Positions 17,908-26,031 of a stretch of DNA of 47,218 nucleotides are shown here, in pieces. Origin of the DNA: CBFDBF01 sp050287965 (GTDB taxonomy: Bacteria > Pseudomonadota > Gammaproteobacteria > Chromatiales > Chromatiaceae); NCBI GenBank assembly GCA_050287965.1, contig JBNKCX010000024.1, positions 1 to 47,218 of the forward strand. The letters run 5' to 3'. Below the pieces are notes generated by a model, which saw only the letters and a program-made list of their open reading frames with translations, was not told where the DNA came from and searched no databases. The position numbers and the translations under genes are program-made. The number at the start of each line of letters is the position of its first letter. Position 1 is the first letter of the stretch.

Positions 17908-19781
17908 CGGAACGACTTCCGTTTGAGATGGATAAGCAACAGTGAGATCGCCGCCGGCGTCACCCCGGGTATCCTTCCCGCCTGACCTATGGTCACCGGT
18001 TTGCTTCGACTGAGCTTCTCCCTTACCTCGCTGGAGAGCCCCCGAACATCCCCGTAATCAAAATCCGCCGGAAGCTTGACCGCTTCGTTGGCACGGGCCC
18101 TGTCTATTTCAGCCTGCTGGCGATCGATATAGCCCGCGTAACGGATCTGTATTTCCAGCTGCTCCGCGGCTTTTGGATTCTCCAGGCCGGGGCCGATTCC
18201 ATCCAGCCGCTGCAGACCCGCGTAAGTCACCTCCGGCCGGGCCAGAAGGTCCAGGGCGCGAACCTCCCGTGAAATGGAGCTGCCCATCCCGCTCGCCGCC
18301 TGCAGGGCAGCCGTCGATCCCGGTTGAATCCAGATATTCCGCAGACGTTGCCGCTCCCGCTCCACCGCTTCCCGTTTCGCCTCGAACGCCAGCCAGCGCA
18401 CATCCGACACCAATCCCATCGCCCGCCCCTGCTCCGTCAGACGCAGGTCGGCATTGTCCTCCCGCAGCAACAGGCGGTACTCGGCACGGCTGGTAAACAT
18501 CCGATAAGGTTCGTTGGTCCCTTTGGTAAGCAGGTCATCCACCAGCACCCCAAGATAGGCCTCATCCCGTCGCGGGCACCAGGGTTCCTGATCCCGAACC
18601 CTGCGCACCGCATTGAGACCCGCGAGCAGTCCCTGGGCCGCAGCTTCCTCATAGCCGGTGGTGCCGTTAATCTGGCCGGCGAAGAACAGACCGCTGATGT
18701 GGCGGGTTTCCAGGCTCGGCAACAGATCCCGGGGATCGAAAAAATCATACTCGATGGCGTACCCGGGTCGGGTAATGCGGGCGTTTTCGAACCCTTTCAT
18801 GGAACGGACCAGCGCGTATTGCACATCGAACGGGAGGGATGTGGAGATACCGTTCGGATAGATCTCGTTACTGGTCAGGCCTTCCGGTTCGATAAAGATC
18901 TGATGCGAGGTCTTGTCCGCAAAGCGCACCACCTTGTCCTCGATGGAGGGACAATAACGGGGGCCGATGCCCTCGATGACACCGGTATACATGGGTGACC
19001 GGGAGAGGCCGCCGCGGATGATCTCATGGGTCCGCTCATTGGTGTGGGTGATATGGCAACACACCTGTGGCGGGTGCTCTTCCGGGCGGCCCATGAAGGA
19101 GAACACGGGCACCGGTTCATCACCCGGCTGCTCCTGTAAAATACCGAAGTCTATGGAGCGGCGGTCGATGCGCGGGGGCGTACCGGTCTTGAGGCGCTCC
19201 ACACGGAAAGGCAATTCCCGCAACCGCCGCGCCAGGGCGTTTGACGGTGGATCGCCGGCGCGCCCCCCTTCGTGGTTGCTGAGGCCGATATGGATGCGAC
19301 CGGCGAGAAAGGTCCCGGCGGCCAGCACCACCGCCCGGGCCTGAAACCTGAGCCCCATTTTCGTGACGACGCCGGCCACCCGCTCCCCGTCCAGGATCAG
19401 ATCGTCCACCGGTTGCTGGAAAATATCCAGGTTCTGTTGGTTCTCCAGGGCGTGCCGAACGGCCGCCTTATACAGCAGCCGGTCCGCCTGCGCCCGGGTG
19501 GCGCGGACCGCCGGCCCCTTGCGGGAATTGAGAATACGAAACTGGATACCGCCGCGATCCGCCGCATGGGCCATGATGCCGCCGAGGGCGTCCACCTCTT
19601 TCACCAGATGGCCTTTGCCGATACCGCCGATGGCGGGATTGCAGCTCATCTGTCCCAGGGTCTCGATGTTATGGGTAAACAGCAGGGTGCGCGCACCCAT
19701 ACGCGCGGCGGCCAGGGCCGCCTCGGTACCCGCGTGGCCGCCGCCGATCACGATAACATCGTATGCCTGATCAAAAATCAT
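17904..19781 (-). CDS. mnmG: tRNA uridine-5-carboxymethylaminomethyl modification enzyme MnmG
   Basis: MnmG (GidA) works with MnmE to install the cmnm5 group on wobble uridine 34 of several tRNAs, using FAD. The 625-residue protein has the dinucleotide-binding GGGHAG near residues 13-18, the AIGGIGKGHLVKEVDALGG block, GTPPRID, and the C-terminal helical domain (VRGLSSEVREKL...IPGVTPAAISLLL) that contacts MnmE and tRNA. Its partner mnmE lies about 0.5 kb upstream. Confidence 0.98.
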   Translation of the reverse strand: MIFDQAYDVIVIGGGHAGTEAALAAARMGARTLLFTHNIETLGQMSCNPAIGGIGKGHLVKEVDALGGIMAHAADRGGIQFRILNSRKGPAVRATRAQADRLLYKAAVRHALENQQNLDIFQQPVDDLILDGERVAGVVTKMGLRFQARAVVLAAGTFLAGRIHIGLSNHEGGRAGDPPSNALARRLRELPFRVERLKTGTPPRIDRRSIDFGILQEQPGDEPVPVFSFMGRPEEHPPQVCCHITHTNERTHEIIRGGLSRSPMYTGVIEGIGPRYCPSIEDKVVRFADKTSHQIFIEPEGLTSNEIYPNGISTSLPFDVQYALVRSMKGFENARITRPGYAIEYDFFDPRDLLPSLETRHISGLFFAGQINGTTGYEEAAAQGLLAGLNAVRRVRDQEPWCPRRDEAYLGVLVDDLLTKGTNEPYRMFTSRAEYRLLLREDNADLRLTEQGRAMGLVSDVRWLAFEAKREAVERERQRLRNIWIQPGSTAALQAASGMGSSISREVRALDLLARPEVTYAGLQRLDGIGPGLENPKAAEQLEIQIRYAGYIDRQQAEIDRARANEAVKLPADFDYGDVRGLSSEVREKLSRSKPVTIGQAGRIPGVTPAAISLLLIHLKRKSFR

Positions 19782-19859
19782 GCGCTATTTTAGCCTTAGG
19801 GTCGGTTTTGGACGATAGAGGGGGATAGATGTGGGCGGAGAAAGAAAAAATACTTGCCA

Positions 19860-19947
19860 CGGAGGTACAGAGAACACAGAGCTGTCTAAAACACCAAGGA
19901 TAAACAGGCGCGATTAAACCATGTTCTCTGTGAGCTCTGTGTCTCCG
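19860..19947. repeat. Imperfect inverted repeat with 22-nt arms
   Basis: The arms at 19860-19881 and 19926-19947 are inverted copies with four mismatches and share a CGGAG..ACAGAG..CACAGAG pattern. They lie in the 180-bp gap between mnmG and the PHA-type gene. Similar purine-rich extragenic elements occur in many proteobacteria; no function is assigned. Confidence 0.6.
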
Positions 19948-19965
19948 AGGCTATAAACTTTTCAA

Positions 19966-20235
19966 TCAAAGCTTGGCCAGCTCTTCCCGGATCTGCTGTT
20001 CGATCATCCCCTTCATCGGTTTCAGCATCAACCCAAGCTCCACCTCCAGCACCAGATTATCCTCATCCACCAGCAGCTTGCCCTTGGCGCCGCTACGGAA
20101 AAATCGCAACTGATTTCCATCCACCTCGCAACGGGCATCGATTTTCCGCTCCAGACTGGCGGAGAGCCGTTCCAGCAGCAGGGGGATCTCCTGTTCCGGA
20201 TAGTGGTGTGGTTGGATCATGAATATGTCTGCCAT
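19966..20235 (-). CDS. Polyhydroxyalkanoic acid system family protein (PHA granule region type)
   Basis: The 89-residue product resembles the small PHA_gran_rgn family. It has a basic-histidine start (FMIQPHHYPEQEIPLLLERL), a central strand pattern (DGNQLRFFRSGAKGKLLVDEDNLVLEVELG) and a C-terminal amphipathic helix (LKPMKGMIEQQIREEL). In that family some members lie near polyester synthesis genes, but none is seen here. The start at 20235 is chosen because it gives the family's N-terminus and avoids overlap with mnmE, which ends 13 bp upstream. The family call is by pattern memory and only moderately sure. Confidence 0.6.
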   Translation of the reverse strand: MADIFMIQPHHYPEQEIPLLLERLSASLERKIDARCEVDGNQLRFFRSGAKGKLLVDEDNLVLEVELGLMLKPMKGMIEQQIREELAKL

Positions 20236-20248
20236 GAGGATTCCGCCT

Positions 20249-21610
20249 CTATTTACCGATACAGAATGAGGAGAAGATCTCTCCCAGGAGGTCATCGGAA
20301 GTGAATTCACCGGTGATCTCGGAGAGGGCGTTCTGGGCCTGGCGCAGATCTTCCGCCAACAGTTCGCCGGAGCCGCCGTCGTTCAGGGCCGCTTCGCCGG
20401 TCTGCAGGTGTTCCGCGGCCCGGTCCAGGGCGGCCAGGTGCCGGCGGCGGGCGATGAACTCCCCTTCCTGTTCGCCCCGGTAGCCCATGCTCTCCATCAG
20501 ATGCCTGCGCAGCAGATCCATCCCCGCCCCGGTGGCGGCGGAGAGGGCGAGTTCGGGACCCACATCAGTGGTATTCAGGCTGGGCGTCACACCGGTCAGA
20601 TCGATCTTGTTGCGGACGAAGGTTACCGGAACGTCCTTGGGCAAGGCCGCGGGATCGAACGCCGCGTGCTGCGGATCCGCTTGGCCGTCAAACACCCAGA
20701 GGATACGGTCGGCACGGGCGATCTCCTCCCGGGCGCGACGCACCCCCTCTTGCTCCACTCGGTCACCGCTCTCCCGCAGCCCGGCGGTATCGATCAGGTG
20801 CAGGGGCATACCATCGATCTGGATGCGTTCCCGCAGCAGATCCCGGGTGGTTCCGGGGACCTCGGTGACGATGGCCGCCTCCCAGCCCGCGAGGGCGTTC
20901 ATAAGACTCGACTTCCCGGCGTTGGGGAGCCCGGCGATGACCAGGGTCATGCCGTCCCGCATCAGACGTCCGGTACGGGCGCTGTCCCGGACCTTCCTGA
21001 GATCCTCCCGAACCGCCTGTAAGTGAGTACTCACTTTTCCATCCGAAAGAAAATCGATTTCCTCTTCCGGAAAATCGATGGCCGCTTCCACGTACATGCG
21101 TAACCGGATGAGACCCTCCACCAGTTCGTGGATCCTCCGGGAAAACTCTCCCTCCAGGGAACGGACCGCGAGACGGGCGGCGGCGGCGGTGCCGCTTTCA
21201 ATCAGGTCGGCGATCGCTTCCGCCTGGGCCAGATCCAGTTTCTCGTTGAGAAAGGCGCGCTGGCTGAATTCACCGGCGTGGGCGATACGGGCCCCCAGCT
21301 GCACTACCCTCTGCAGCAGCAGATCCATAACCACGGGTCCGCCGTGGCCCTGCAATTCCAGTACGTCTTCACCGGTAAATGAGCTGGGGGCGGGGAAAAA
21401 AAGCGCAATCCCCTCGTCGATCACCGCATCCGCGGCGTCGCGGAAACGAACGAAGGTGGCTTGGCGGGGTTGGGGCAGGCGCCCCAGCACCTGTTGCGCA
21501 ATGGCGGGGACCGCCGGGCCGGAGATGCGCACAATACCCACACCCCCGAGACCGGGTGGCGTGGCAATGGCGGCTATGGTGTCCTGTTCGTACACGGGCG
21601 TCTGAATCAA
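20249..21610 (-). CDS. mnmE: tRNA uridine-5-carboxymethylaminomethyl modification GTPase MnmE
   Basis: MnmE (TrmE) is the GTPase partner of MnmG. The 453-residue protein has the N-terminal tetrahydrofolate-binding domain (DTIAAIATPPGLGGVGIVRISG), a helical domain, a G domain with GLPNAGKSSL (G1), DTAGLRES (G3) and RNKID (G4), and it ends in the required FCIGK. Start and length agree with the family. Confidence 0.98.
   Translation of the reverse strand: MIQTPVYEQDTIAAIATPPGLGGVGIVRISGPAVPAIAQQVLGRLPQPRQATFVRFRDAADAVIDEGIALFFPAPSSFTGEDVLELQGHGGPVVMDLLLQRVVQLGARIAHAGEFSQRAFLNEKLDLAQAEAIADLIESGTAAAARLAVRSLEGEFSRRIHELVEGLIRLRMYVEAAIDFPEEEIDFLSDGKVSTHLQAVREDLRKVRDSARTGRLMRDGMTLVIAGLPNAGKSSLMNALAGWEAAIVTEVPGTTRDLLRERIQIDGMPLHLIDTAGLRESGDRVEQEGVRRAREEIARADRILWVFDGQADPQHAAFDPAALPKDVPVTFVRNKIDLTGVTPSLNTTDVGPELALSAATGAGMDLLRRHLMESMGYRGEQEGEFIARRRHLAALDRAAEHLQTGEAALNDGGSGELLAEDLRQAQNALSEITGEFTSDDLLGEIFSSFCIGK
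21021..21036. repeat. 16-bp perfect palindrome inside mnmE
   Basis: AAGTGAGTACTCACTT is a perfect palindrome that matches the palindrome upstream of gmhB (32047-32062) at 14 of 16 positions. Within mnmE it reads as an ordinary KVSTHL codon run, so it may be chance. Confidence 0.4.
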
Positions 21611-21694
21611 CGAACCGTTGTGGGCGCGGGGAACACCAAGAATAACCGGCTGGCTATGTTATTTCCTTATTCCTCGCCTTCCCGTTTTTCGCGC

Positions 21695-23383
21695 TCAGCC
21701 TTTGGCGGCGTTCAACTGCTCGATCTTGCGCGTGATATACCACTGCTGGGCGATGGAGAGGAGGTTGTTAACCACCCAGTAAAGCACCAGCCCCGCCGGG
21801 AAAAAGGCGAAAAAGACGGTAAACACGAATGGCAGGCTCATCATGATCTTGGCCTGCATGGGGTCGGGTGGCGCCGGGTTCAGCTTCTGCTGGACGAACA
21901 TGGAAATACCCATGATTACCGGCAGAACAAAATAGGGGTCCTTGATGGAGAGGTCGTCGATCCAGAGCATGAACGGCGCCTGTCGCAGCTCCACCGCTTC
22001 CGCAAGCACCCAGTAGAGGGCGATGAAGACCGGGATCTGAATCACGATCGGCAGACAGCCGCCGAGAGGATTGATCTTCTCCTTTTTGTACAGCTCCATC
22101 ATCGCCTGGTTCAGACGTTGCTTATCATCGCCGTAGCGATCCTTCAACGCCTGCATGCGGGGCGTCATGCGGCGCATATTGGCCATGGATTTGTAGCTGG
22201 TCTCCGAAAGTTTGTAGAAGGCCAGCTTGATCAGCAGGGTAAGAAAAATAATGGACCAGCCCCAGTTTCCGATCAGTTCATGGATCTGCTTCAGGGTCCA
22301 GAAGATGGGTTTCGCCAGGACGGTCAGCCAACCGTAATCCACGGTGAGATCGAGACCGGGCGCAATCTCTTCCAGACGGTCCTGCCACTTCGGGCCCACC
22401 ACCAGGCTACTGGAGAACTGATGGCTGCTCCCCGGGGCGACACTGATGGCTGGCGTATAGGCGCCGATCTGATATCGGTCGCCCGACAGGACACTGCTGT
22501 AGAAGTGGTTGTTCTCTTCCGCCGGCGGCACCCAGGCGCCGAGGAAGTAGTGCTGCAGCATGGCTACCCAGCCCCCCTTGACATCCAAGTCCAGCTTGGA
22601 TTTTTCCATGTCGTCGAAAGAGATCTTCTCGTATTTCTCCTCCGGGCTGTAAATGGCGCCGCCGGTGTAAGCGTAGGAGAAAGACGAGTCTCCGTTCTTT
22701 TCCCCCGGACTACGGAGCAGCTGCCGATACTCCCGGCCGGTCCAGGCCCGGGCGGACCCGTTTTCCACCAGGTGCTGGACCACGATCTGGTAGCTGCCGC
22801 GGGTGAAAATGAACCGTTTCGTCACCTTCATGCCGTCCGCGTGGGACCAGACGAGGTCGACGGTCAGGCTGTCCTTGTCATCCGCCATGATGTAGTGCGC
22901 GGCACCCGCCTGAAACAGGGTTTCATGGGTCGGGGTGCGTTCCTTCTCGCCGCCGTACAGGCCGGATTGGGCGATGAAGAGGTTCGGGGTGTCCGGCTTC
23001 ATCAATTGAAATTTCTCGTCCGGGGTATCCACCGATACGGGAAAATCTTTCAGAAAGATCTCCCGGACGGTGCCACCGCGGCTATCTATCTGCATATCCA
23101 GGAGGTCGGTCTCAACCCGGATCAGTTGGCGGGCGGGCTCCGTCGGTTTTACCGTTGTATCCGCCGCCGGGCCTGCGGTGGTATCGATGGTGGATGTTTC
23201 GGAGATGGTGGGGAGACTCGCCATGCCCGGTTCGGTTCCCAACCCCGGGAGCGCCATATCGCCCGGAGCGCTACCTTCCGCCACCACAGGCCGGCCGGGG
23301 CCATAGTCCTTTTCCCAGGCCTGCCATAACAGGAACAGGACCATAGCGAGAGCAACAAACAAGATGAGGCGAAGATTATCCAT
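21695..23383 (-). CDS. yidC: Membrane protein insertase YidC
   Basis: YidC inserts and folds inner-membrane proteins, alone or with SecYEG, including ATP synthase c. The ATG at 23383 gives a 562-residue protein starting with the signal-anchor helix MDNLRLILFVALAMVLFLLW. A large periplasmic domain (about 50-330) follows, then five membrane helices with the family core around YKSMANMRRMTPRMQALKDRYG and KKEKINPLGGCLPIVIQIPVFIALYWVL. The C-terminus is short and basic. Confidence 0.97.
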   Translation of the reverse strand: MDNLRLILFVALAMVLFLLWQAWEKDYGPGRPVVAEGSAPGDMALPGLGTEPGMASLPTISETSTIDTTAGPAADTTVKPTEPARQLIRVETDLLDMQIDSRGGTVREIFLKDFPVSVDTPDEKFQLMKPDTPNLFIAQSGLYGGEKERTPTHETLFQAGAAHYIMADDKDSLTVDLVWSHADGMKVTKRFIFTRGSYQIVVQHLVENGSARAWTGREYRQLLRSPGEKNGDSSFSYAYTGGAIYSPEEKYEKISFDDMEKSKLDLDVKGGWVAMLQHYFLGAWVPPAEENNHFYSSVLSGDRYQIGAYTPAISVAPGSSHQFSSSLVVGPKWQDRLEEIAPGLDLTVDYGWLTVLAKPIFWTLKQIHELIGNWGWSIIFLTLLIKLAFYKLSETSYKSMANMRRMTPRMQALKDRYGDDKQRLNQAMMELYKKEKINPLGGCLPIVIQIPVFIALYWVLAEAVELRQAPFMLWIDDLSIKDPYFVLPVIMGISMFVQQKLNPAPPDPMQAKIMMSLPFVFTVFFAFFPAGLVLYWVVNNLLSIAQQWYITRKIEQLNAAKG

Positions 23384-23469
23384 CGATATACCTGGGAAGA
23401 TTAAGGCCCCGGTTCGGGTATTGCTCGACCGCAAAAGTCGGGCTGTTGAGGCCGCGGGTTATACAGTTC

Positions 23470-23844
23470 TCAGCGGTTCCGGCAACTGACATTTTTTTCT
23501 CTGATTATCTTCCAGTGCCTGGACAGGGAGTCTGCAAGTATCCGGTTACTTTGGCTTCCTGCGCCCCGGCGGCCCAACACCACTATATCCATCTCGTCCA
23601 GCGCCAGCCGATTATGGCGGAAACTCTCCCTGATTACCCGCTTGATTCGATTTCGGTCTACCGCCCTTTTGACGTTCTTCTTTGAGACCACTAGACCAAG
23701 TCGCGGCGATCCTCCCCCCCGGTGCCGGCCCAGCACGGTAAAACAGCCATCTGCCGACTTGACCGGCTGCTGGAAGACCCAACTGTACTCCTGGGGGGTT
23801 AGAAGCCGGTCACACCTCGCGAAACCCGCTTTACGCTCGGGCAA
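23470..23844 (-). CDS. rnpA: Ribonuclease P protein component
   Basis: RnpA assists the RNase P RNA in cleaving 5' leaders from pre-tRNAs. The 124-residue basic protein has the signature KNVKRAVDRNRIKRVIRESFR (the RNR box) and the strand RLGLVVSKK. It is 12 bp downstream of rpmH, the usual pairing. No yidD frame is found between it and yidC, which are only 86 bp apart. Confidence 0.95.
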   Translation of the reverse strand: MPERKAGFARCDRLLTPQEYSWVFQQPVKSADGCFTVLGRHRGGGSPRLGLVVSKKNVKRAVDRNRIKRVIRESFRHNRLALDEMDIVVLGRRGAGSQSNRILADSLSRHWKIIREKNVSCRNR

Positions 23845-23856
23845 GGCAGATAAATA

Positions 23857-23991
23857 TCAGGGCGACAGCCGGACCCGGCCTTTGGCACGGCGGGATTTCA
23901 GCACTTTCCTGCCGCCACGGGTAGCCATGCGAGCGCGGAAACCGTGGGTACGGGCCCGCTTCAGTCTGCTGGGTTGAAACGTTCTTTTCAT
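23857..23991 (-). CDS. rpmH: 50S ribosomal protein L34
   Basis: The 44-residue basic protein MKRTFQPSRLKRARTHGFR... is a canonical L34 and ends RAKGRVRLSP. A longer upstream frame exists but is not a gene. It lies at the left edge of the dnaA upstream region, as is classic in this phylum. Confidence 0.98.
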   Translation of the reverse strand: MKRTFQPSRLKRARTHGFRARMATRGGRKVLKSRRAKGRVRLSP

Positions 23992-24461
23992 GCCAATCCA
24001 CCAATAATCCTGACCGTCCCCCCGAAGCGGGAAAAAGGCCTTGAAAAAAGGCCGGTAGAGTACTTTGCCGGACCTCTTTCTGTCAATATAAATGATTGCC
24101 TCGAATGGTGTGCGACCTGGTTGAAACCACCGGGGCCGGCCCTGTTTGGGAAATACCGCGGGAGGAAACGGAGGATATTTCGACCCGAAGAAACACTTTC
24201 TTTGATCCGTGCGCCAATACCTAAAAGCGTACAAAACAGCTTGTGGATAACTTCGGTTGTTCGGAGTAGACTTCCCCTTCCCGGCCAACCAAAGGTTTGT
24301 GACGCCGCAGATGCGTCCGTCTTGAGGTAACCGCAAATCGGTTGGCGTCGGAGGGATAACCGAACGCAACGGCCGATGGTTCCAGTGGGGTGGGATCCCC
24401 TGTTGTAGAACCTATTCTCCGCGACGCAAAACTATTAAAAACGTAGAAGAGAACGAATACC
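23992..24461. promoter_or_regulatory. rpmH-dnaA intergenic region
   Basis: This 470-bp stretch holds no gene and must carry the divergent rpmH and dnaA promoters. One perfect DnaA box (TGTGGATAA) is at 24242-24250. An inverted repeat GACGCC (24301-24306) and GGCGTC (about 24344-24349) may fold in the dnaA leader. Only one consensus box was found, so this is probably a DnaA autoregulatory region rather than the main origin. Confidence 0.6.
24242..24250 (-). promoter_or_regulatory. DnaA box upstream of dnaA
   Basis: TGTGGATAA is the exact reverse complement of the consensus TTATCCACA. It is 211 bp upstream of the dnaA start and likely serves autoregulation or a secondary origin role. Confidence 0.75.
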
Positions 24462-25811
24462 GTGGATCTTTGGAACAGATGCGTAACTCACCTTGAGAAC
24501 ACGCTTTCTCCACAGGAGTACAATACCTGGATCAGGCCCCTGCAACCCGTGGAATCAGGGGAGTCCATACGTTTGCTGGCCCCCAACCGCTTCGTGCTGG
24601 ATTGGGTACGCAACCATCATCTGGAGCAGATCCGCACCTATTTGCACTCGGTCGGGGGCGGACAGGAGGTCAAGGTAACCCTGGAAATCGGCAGCAAGGC
24701 TCAGACCGCTGACAAGGCTGCTTATGTTGAGAACAGTATCGACTCCTTTGACCGTGAGGAGCGGCGTATCGAGTTGGCAACCCGGGTGCCCAGCAACATC
24801 AACCCCGCGTTCAGTTTCGAGACCTTTGTAGAGGGCAAGTCCAACCAGCTGGCGCGCGCGGCTTCCATCCAGGTTGGAGAAAACCCGGGCAACGTCTACA
24901 ACCCGCTTTTCATCTATGGCGGCGTCGGGCTGGGCAAGACCCACCTCATGCACGCCATCGGAAACCTGATACTGCAGAAAAACCCTAAGGCCAGGGTGGT
25001 CTACCAACACTCCGAAGGCTTTGTGGCGCAAATGGTAAAAGCCCTGCAAAACAATAAAATAGATGAATTCAAGCGGCGTTATCGGTCGGTTAACGCCCTG
25101 TTGATCGACGATGTACAGTTTTTCGCCGGAAAGGAGCGGTCCCAGGAGGAGTTCTTTCACACCTTCAACGCCCTGTTTGAATCGAAACAGCAGATCATCC
25201 TGACCAGTGATCGCTTCCCCAAGGAGGTCACGGGCCTGGAGGAGCGGCTGCGTTCCCGCTTCGGCTGGGGACTCACAGTGGCCATCGAGCCCCCTGATCT
25301 GGAAACAAGGGTAGCCATTCTTAAGAAGAAAGCCTTGCAGCTATTCGGAATAGACCTGCCCAATGAAGTAGCATTCTTCATAGGAAAACGGGTACGCTCC
25401 AATATCCGAGAGCTGGAAGGGGCATTGCGTCGCATCGTCGCCAATGCGGAATTCACCGGCAGGCCCATAACGCAGGAATTTGCCAAGGACGCCCTCCGGG
25501 ATATGCTCGCGGCTCAGGACAAGCTGGTCACCATCGAGAATATCCAGAAGACGGTAGCGGAGTATTATAAGATTCGGACATCAGAGCTCCTCTCCAGCAC
25601 CAGAAGCCGTCGTATCGCCCGTCCGCGTCAGATCGCCATGGCCCTGGCAAAGGAGCTAACCAGCCATAGCCTGCCGGAGATCGGTGATGCCTTCGGGGGC
25701 AGGGACCATACGACTGTTTTATACGCCACCCGGAAGATTTCGGAGTTACGGGAGAGCGACAGCCGGGTGGAAGAGGATTACGCGATCCTGTTAAGAACTC
25801 TGACAAATTGA
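24462..25811 (+). CDS. dnaA: Chromosomal replication initiator protein DnaA
   Basis: DnaA binds DnaA boxes and melts the origin. The 449-residue protein begins with a GTG codon. Domain I is about 1-80, a short linker follows, then the AAA+ ATPase core with Walker A GGVGLGKT at 153-160 and Walker B LLIDDVQF near 214. The DNA-binding domain IV carries the signature GGRDHTTVLYATRKI near 410. The ribosome site is weak (GAAGAGAA). A DnaA box starts directly after its stop codon. Confidence 0.98.
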   Translation: MDLWNRCVTHLENTLSPQEYNTWIRPLQPVESGESIRLLAPNRFVLDWVRNHHLEQIRTYLHSVGGGQEVKVTLEIGSKAQTADKAAYVENSIDSFDREERRIELATRVPSNINPAFSFETFVEGKSNQLARAASIQVGENPGNVYNPLFIYGGVGLGKTHLMHAIGNLILQKNPKARVVYQHSEGFVAQMVKALQNNKIDEFKRRYRSVNALLIDDVQFFAGKERSQEEFFHTFNALFESKQQIILTSDRFPKEVTGLEERLRSRFGWGLTVAIEPPDLETRVAILKKKALQLFGIDLPNEVAFFIGKRVRSNIRELEGALRRIVANAEFTGRPITQEFAKDALRDMLAAQDKLVTIENIQKTVAEYYKIRTSELLSSTRSRRIARPRQIAMALAKELTSHSLPEIGDAFGGRDHTTVLYATRKISELRESDSRVEEDYAILLRTLTN

Positions 25812-25820
25812 TGTGGATAA
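25812..25820 (-). promoter_or_regulatory. DnaA box 1 of the putative oriC
   Basis: TGTGGATAA, a perfect consensus box on the minus strand, begins at the base after the dnaA stop codon. Confidence 0.75.
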
Positions 25821-25857
25821 CCTGTAGATAGTTTTATACTGGCGCCATATTTAAAGT

Positions 25858-25866
25858 TTATCCACA
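25858..25866 (+). promoter_or_regulatory. DnaA box 2 of the putative oriC
   Basis: TTATCCACA is a perfect consensus box in the opposite orientation to box 1, 37 bp away. Confidence 0.75.
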
Positions 25867-25901
25867 GAAACCTAACAGGTTCACGGATAGTTAAACCTGG
25901 G

Positions 25902-25910
25902 TTATTCACA
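25902..25910 (+). promoter_or_regulatory. DnaA box 3 of the putative oriC
   Basis: TTATTCACA has one mismatch to the strict consensus but fits the accepted degenerate TTATNCACA. It directly precedes the AT-rich stretch. Confidence 0.7.
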
Positions 25911-26031
25911 GCGAAAACCAGTCATAACTAATTGATAATTAACTAAAAATTGTAACTATAAACAATTTTTTGAGTTACTAATAACAATAGCTATTTAATA
26001 AAATATCTTTATTGTTTAAGAGAGCTTAAAC

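Larger units (their letters stand above)
25812..26031 (+). other. Putative chromosomal origin (oriC) between dnaA and dnaN
   Basis: This 220-bp gap contains three DnaA boxes at its dnaA side (25812-25820, 25858-25866, 25902-25910), followed by about 120 bp of very AT-rich DNA (25911-26031) that would act as the unwinding element. Box-then-AT-rich order next to dnaA-dnaN matches origins of other gammaproteobacteria. The assignment is inferred from sequence layout. Confidence 0.75.

Noticed and set aside
21461..23329. 622-residue plus-strand frame opposite mnmE and yidC
   Set aside because: Runs antisense across two well-identified genes and their gap; composition is that of a shadow frame.
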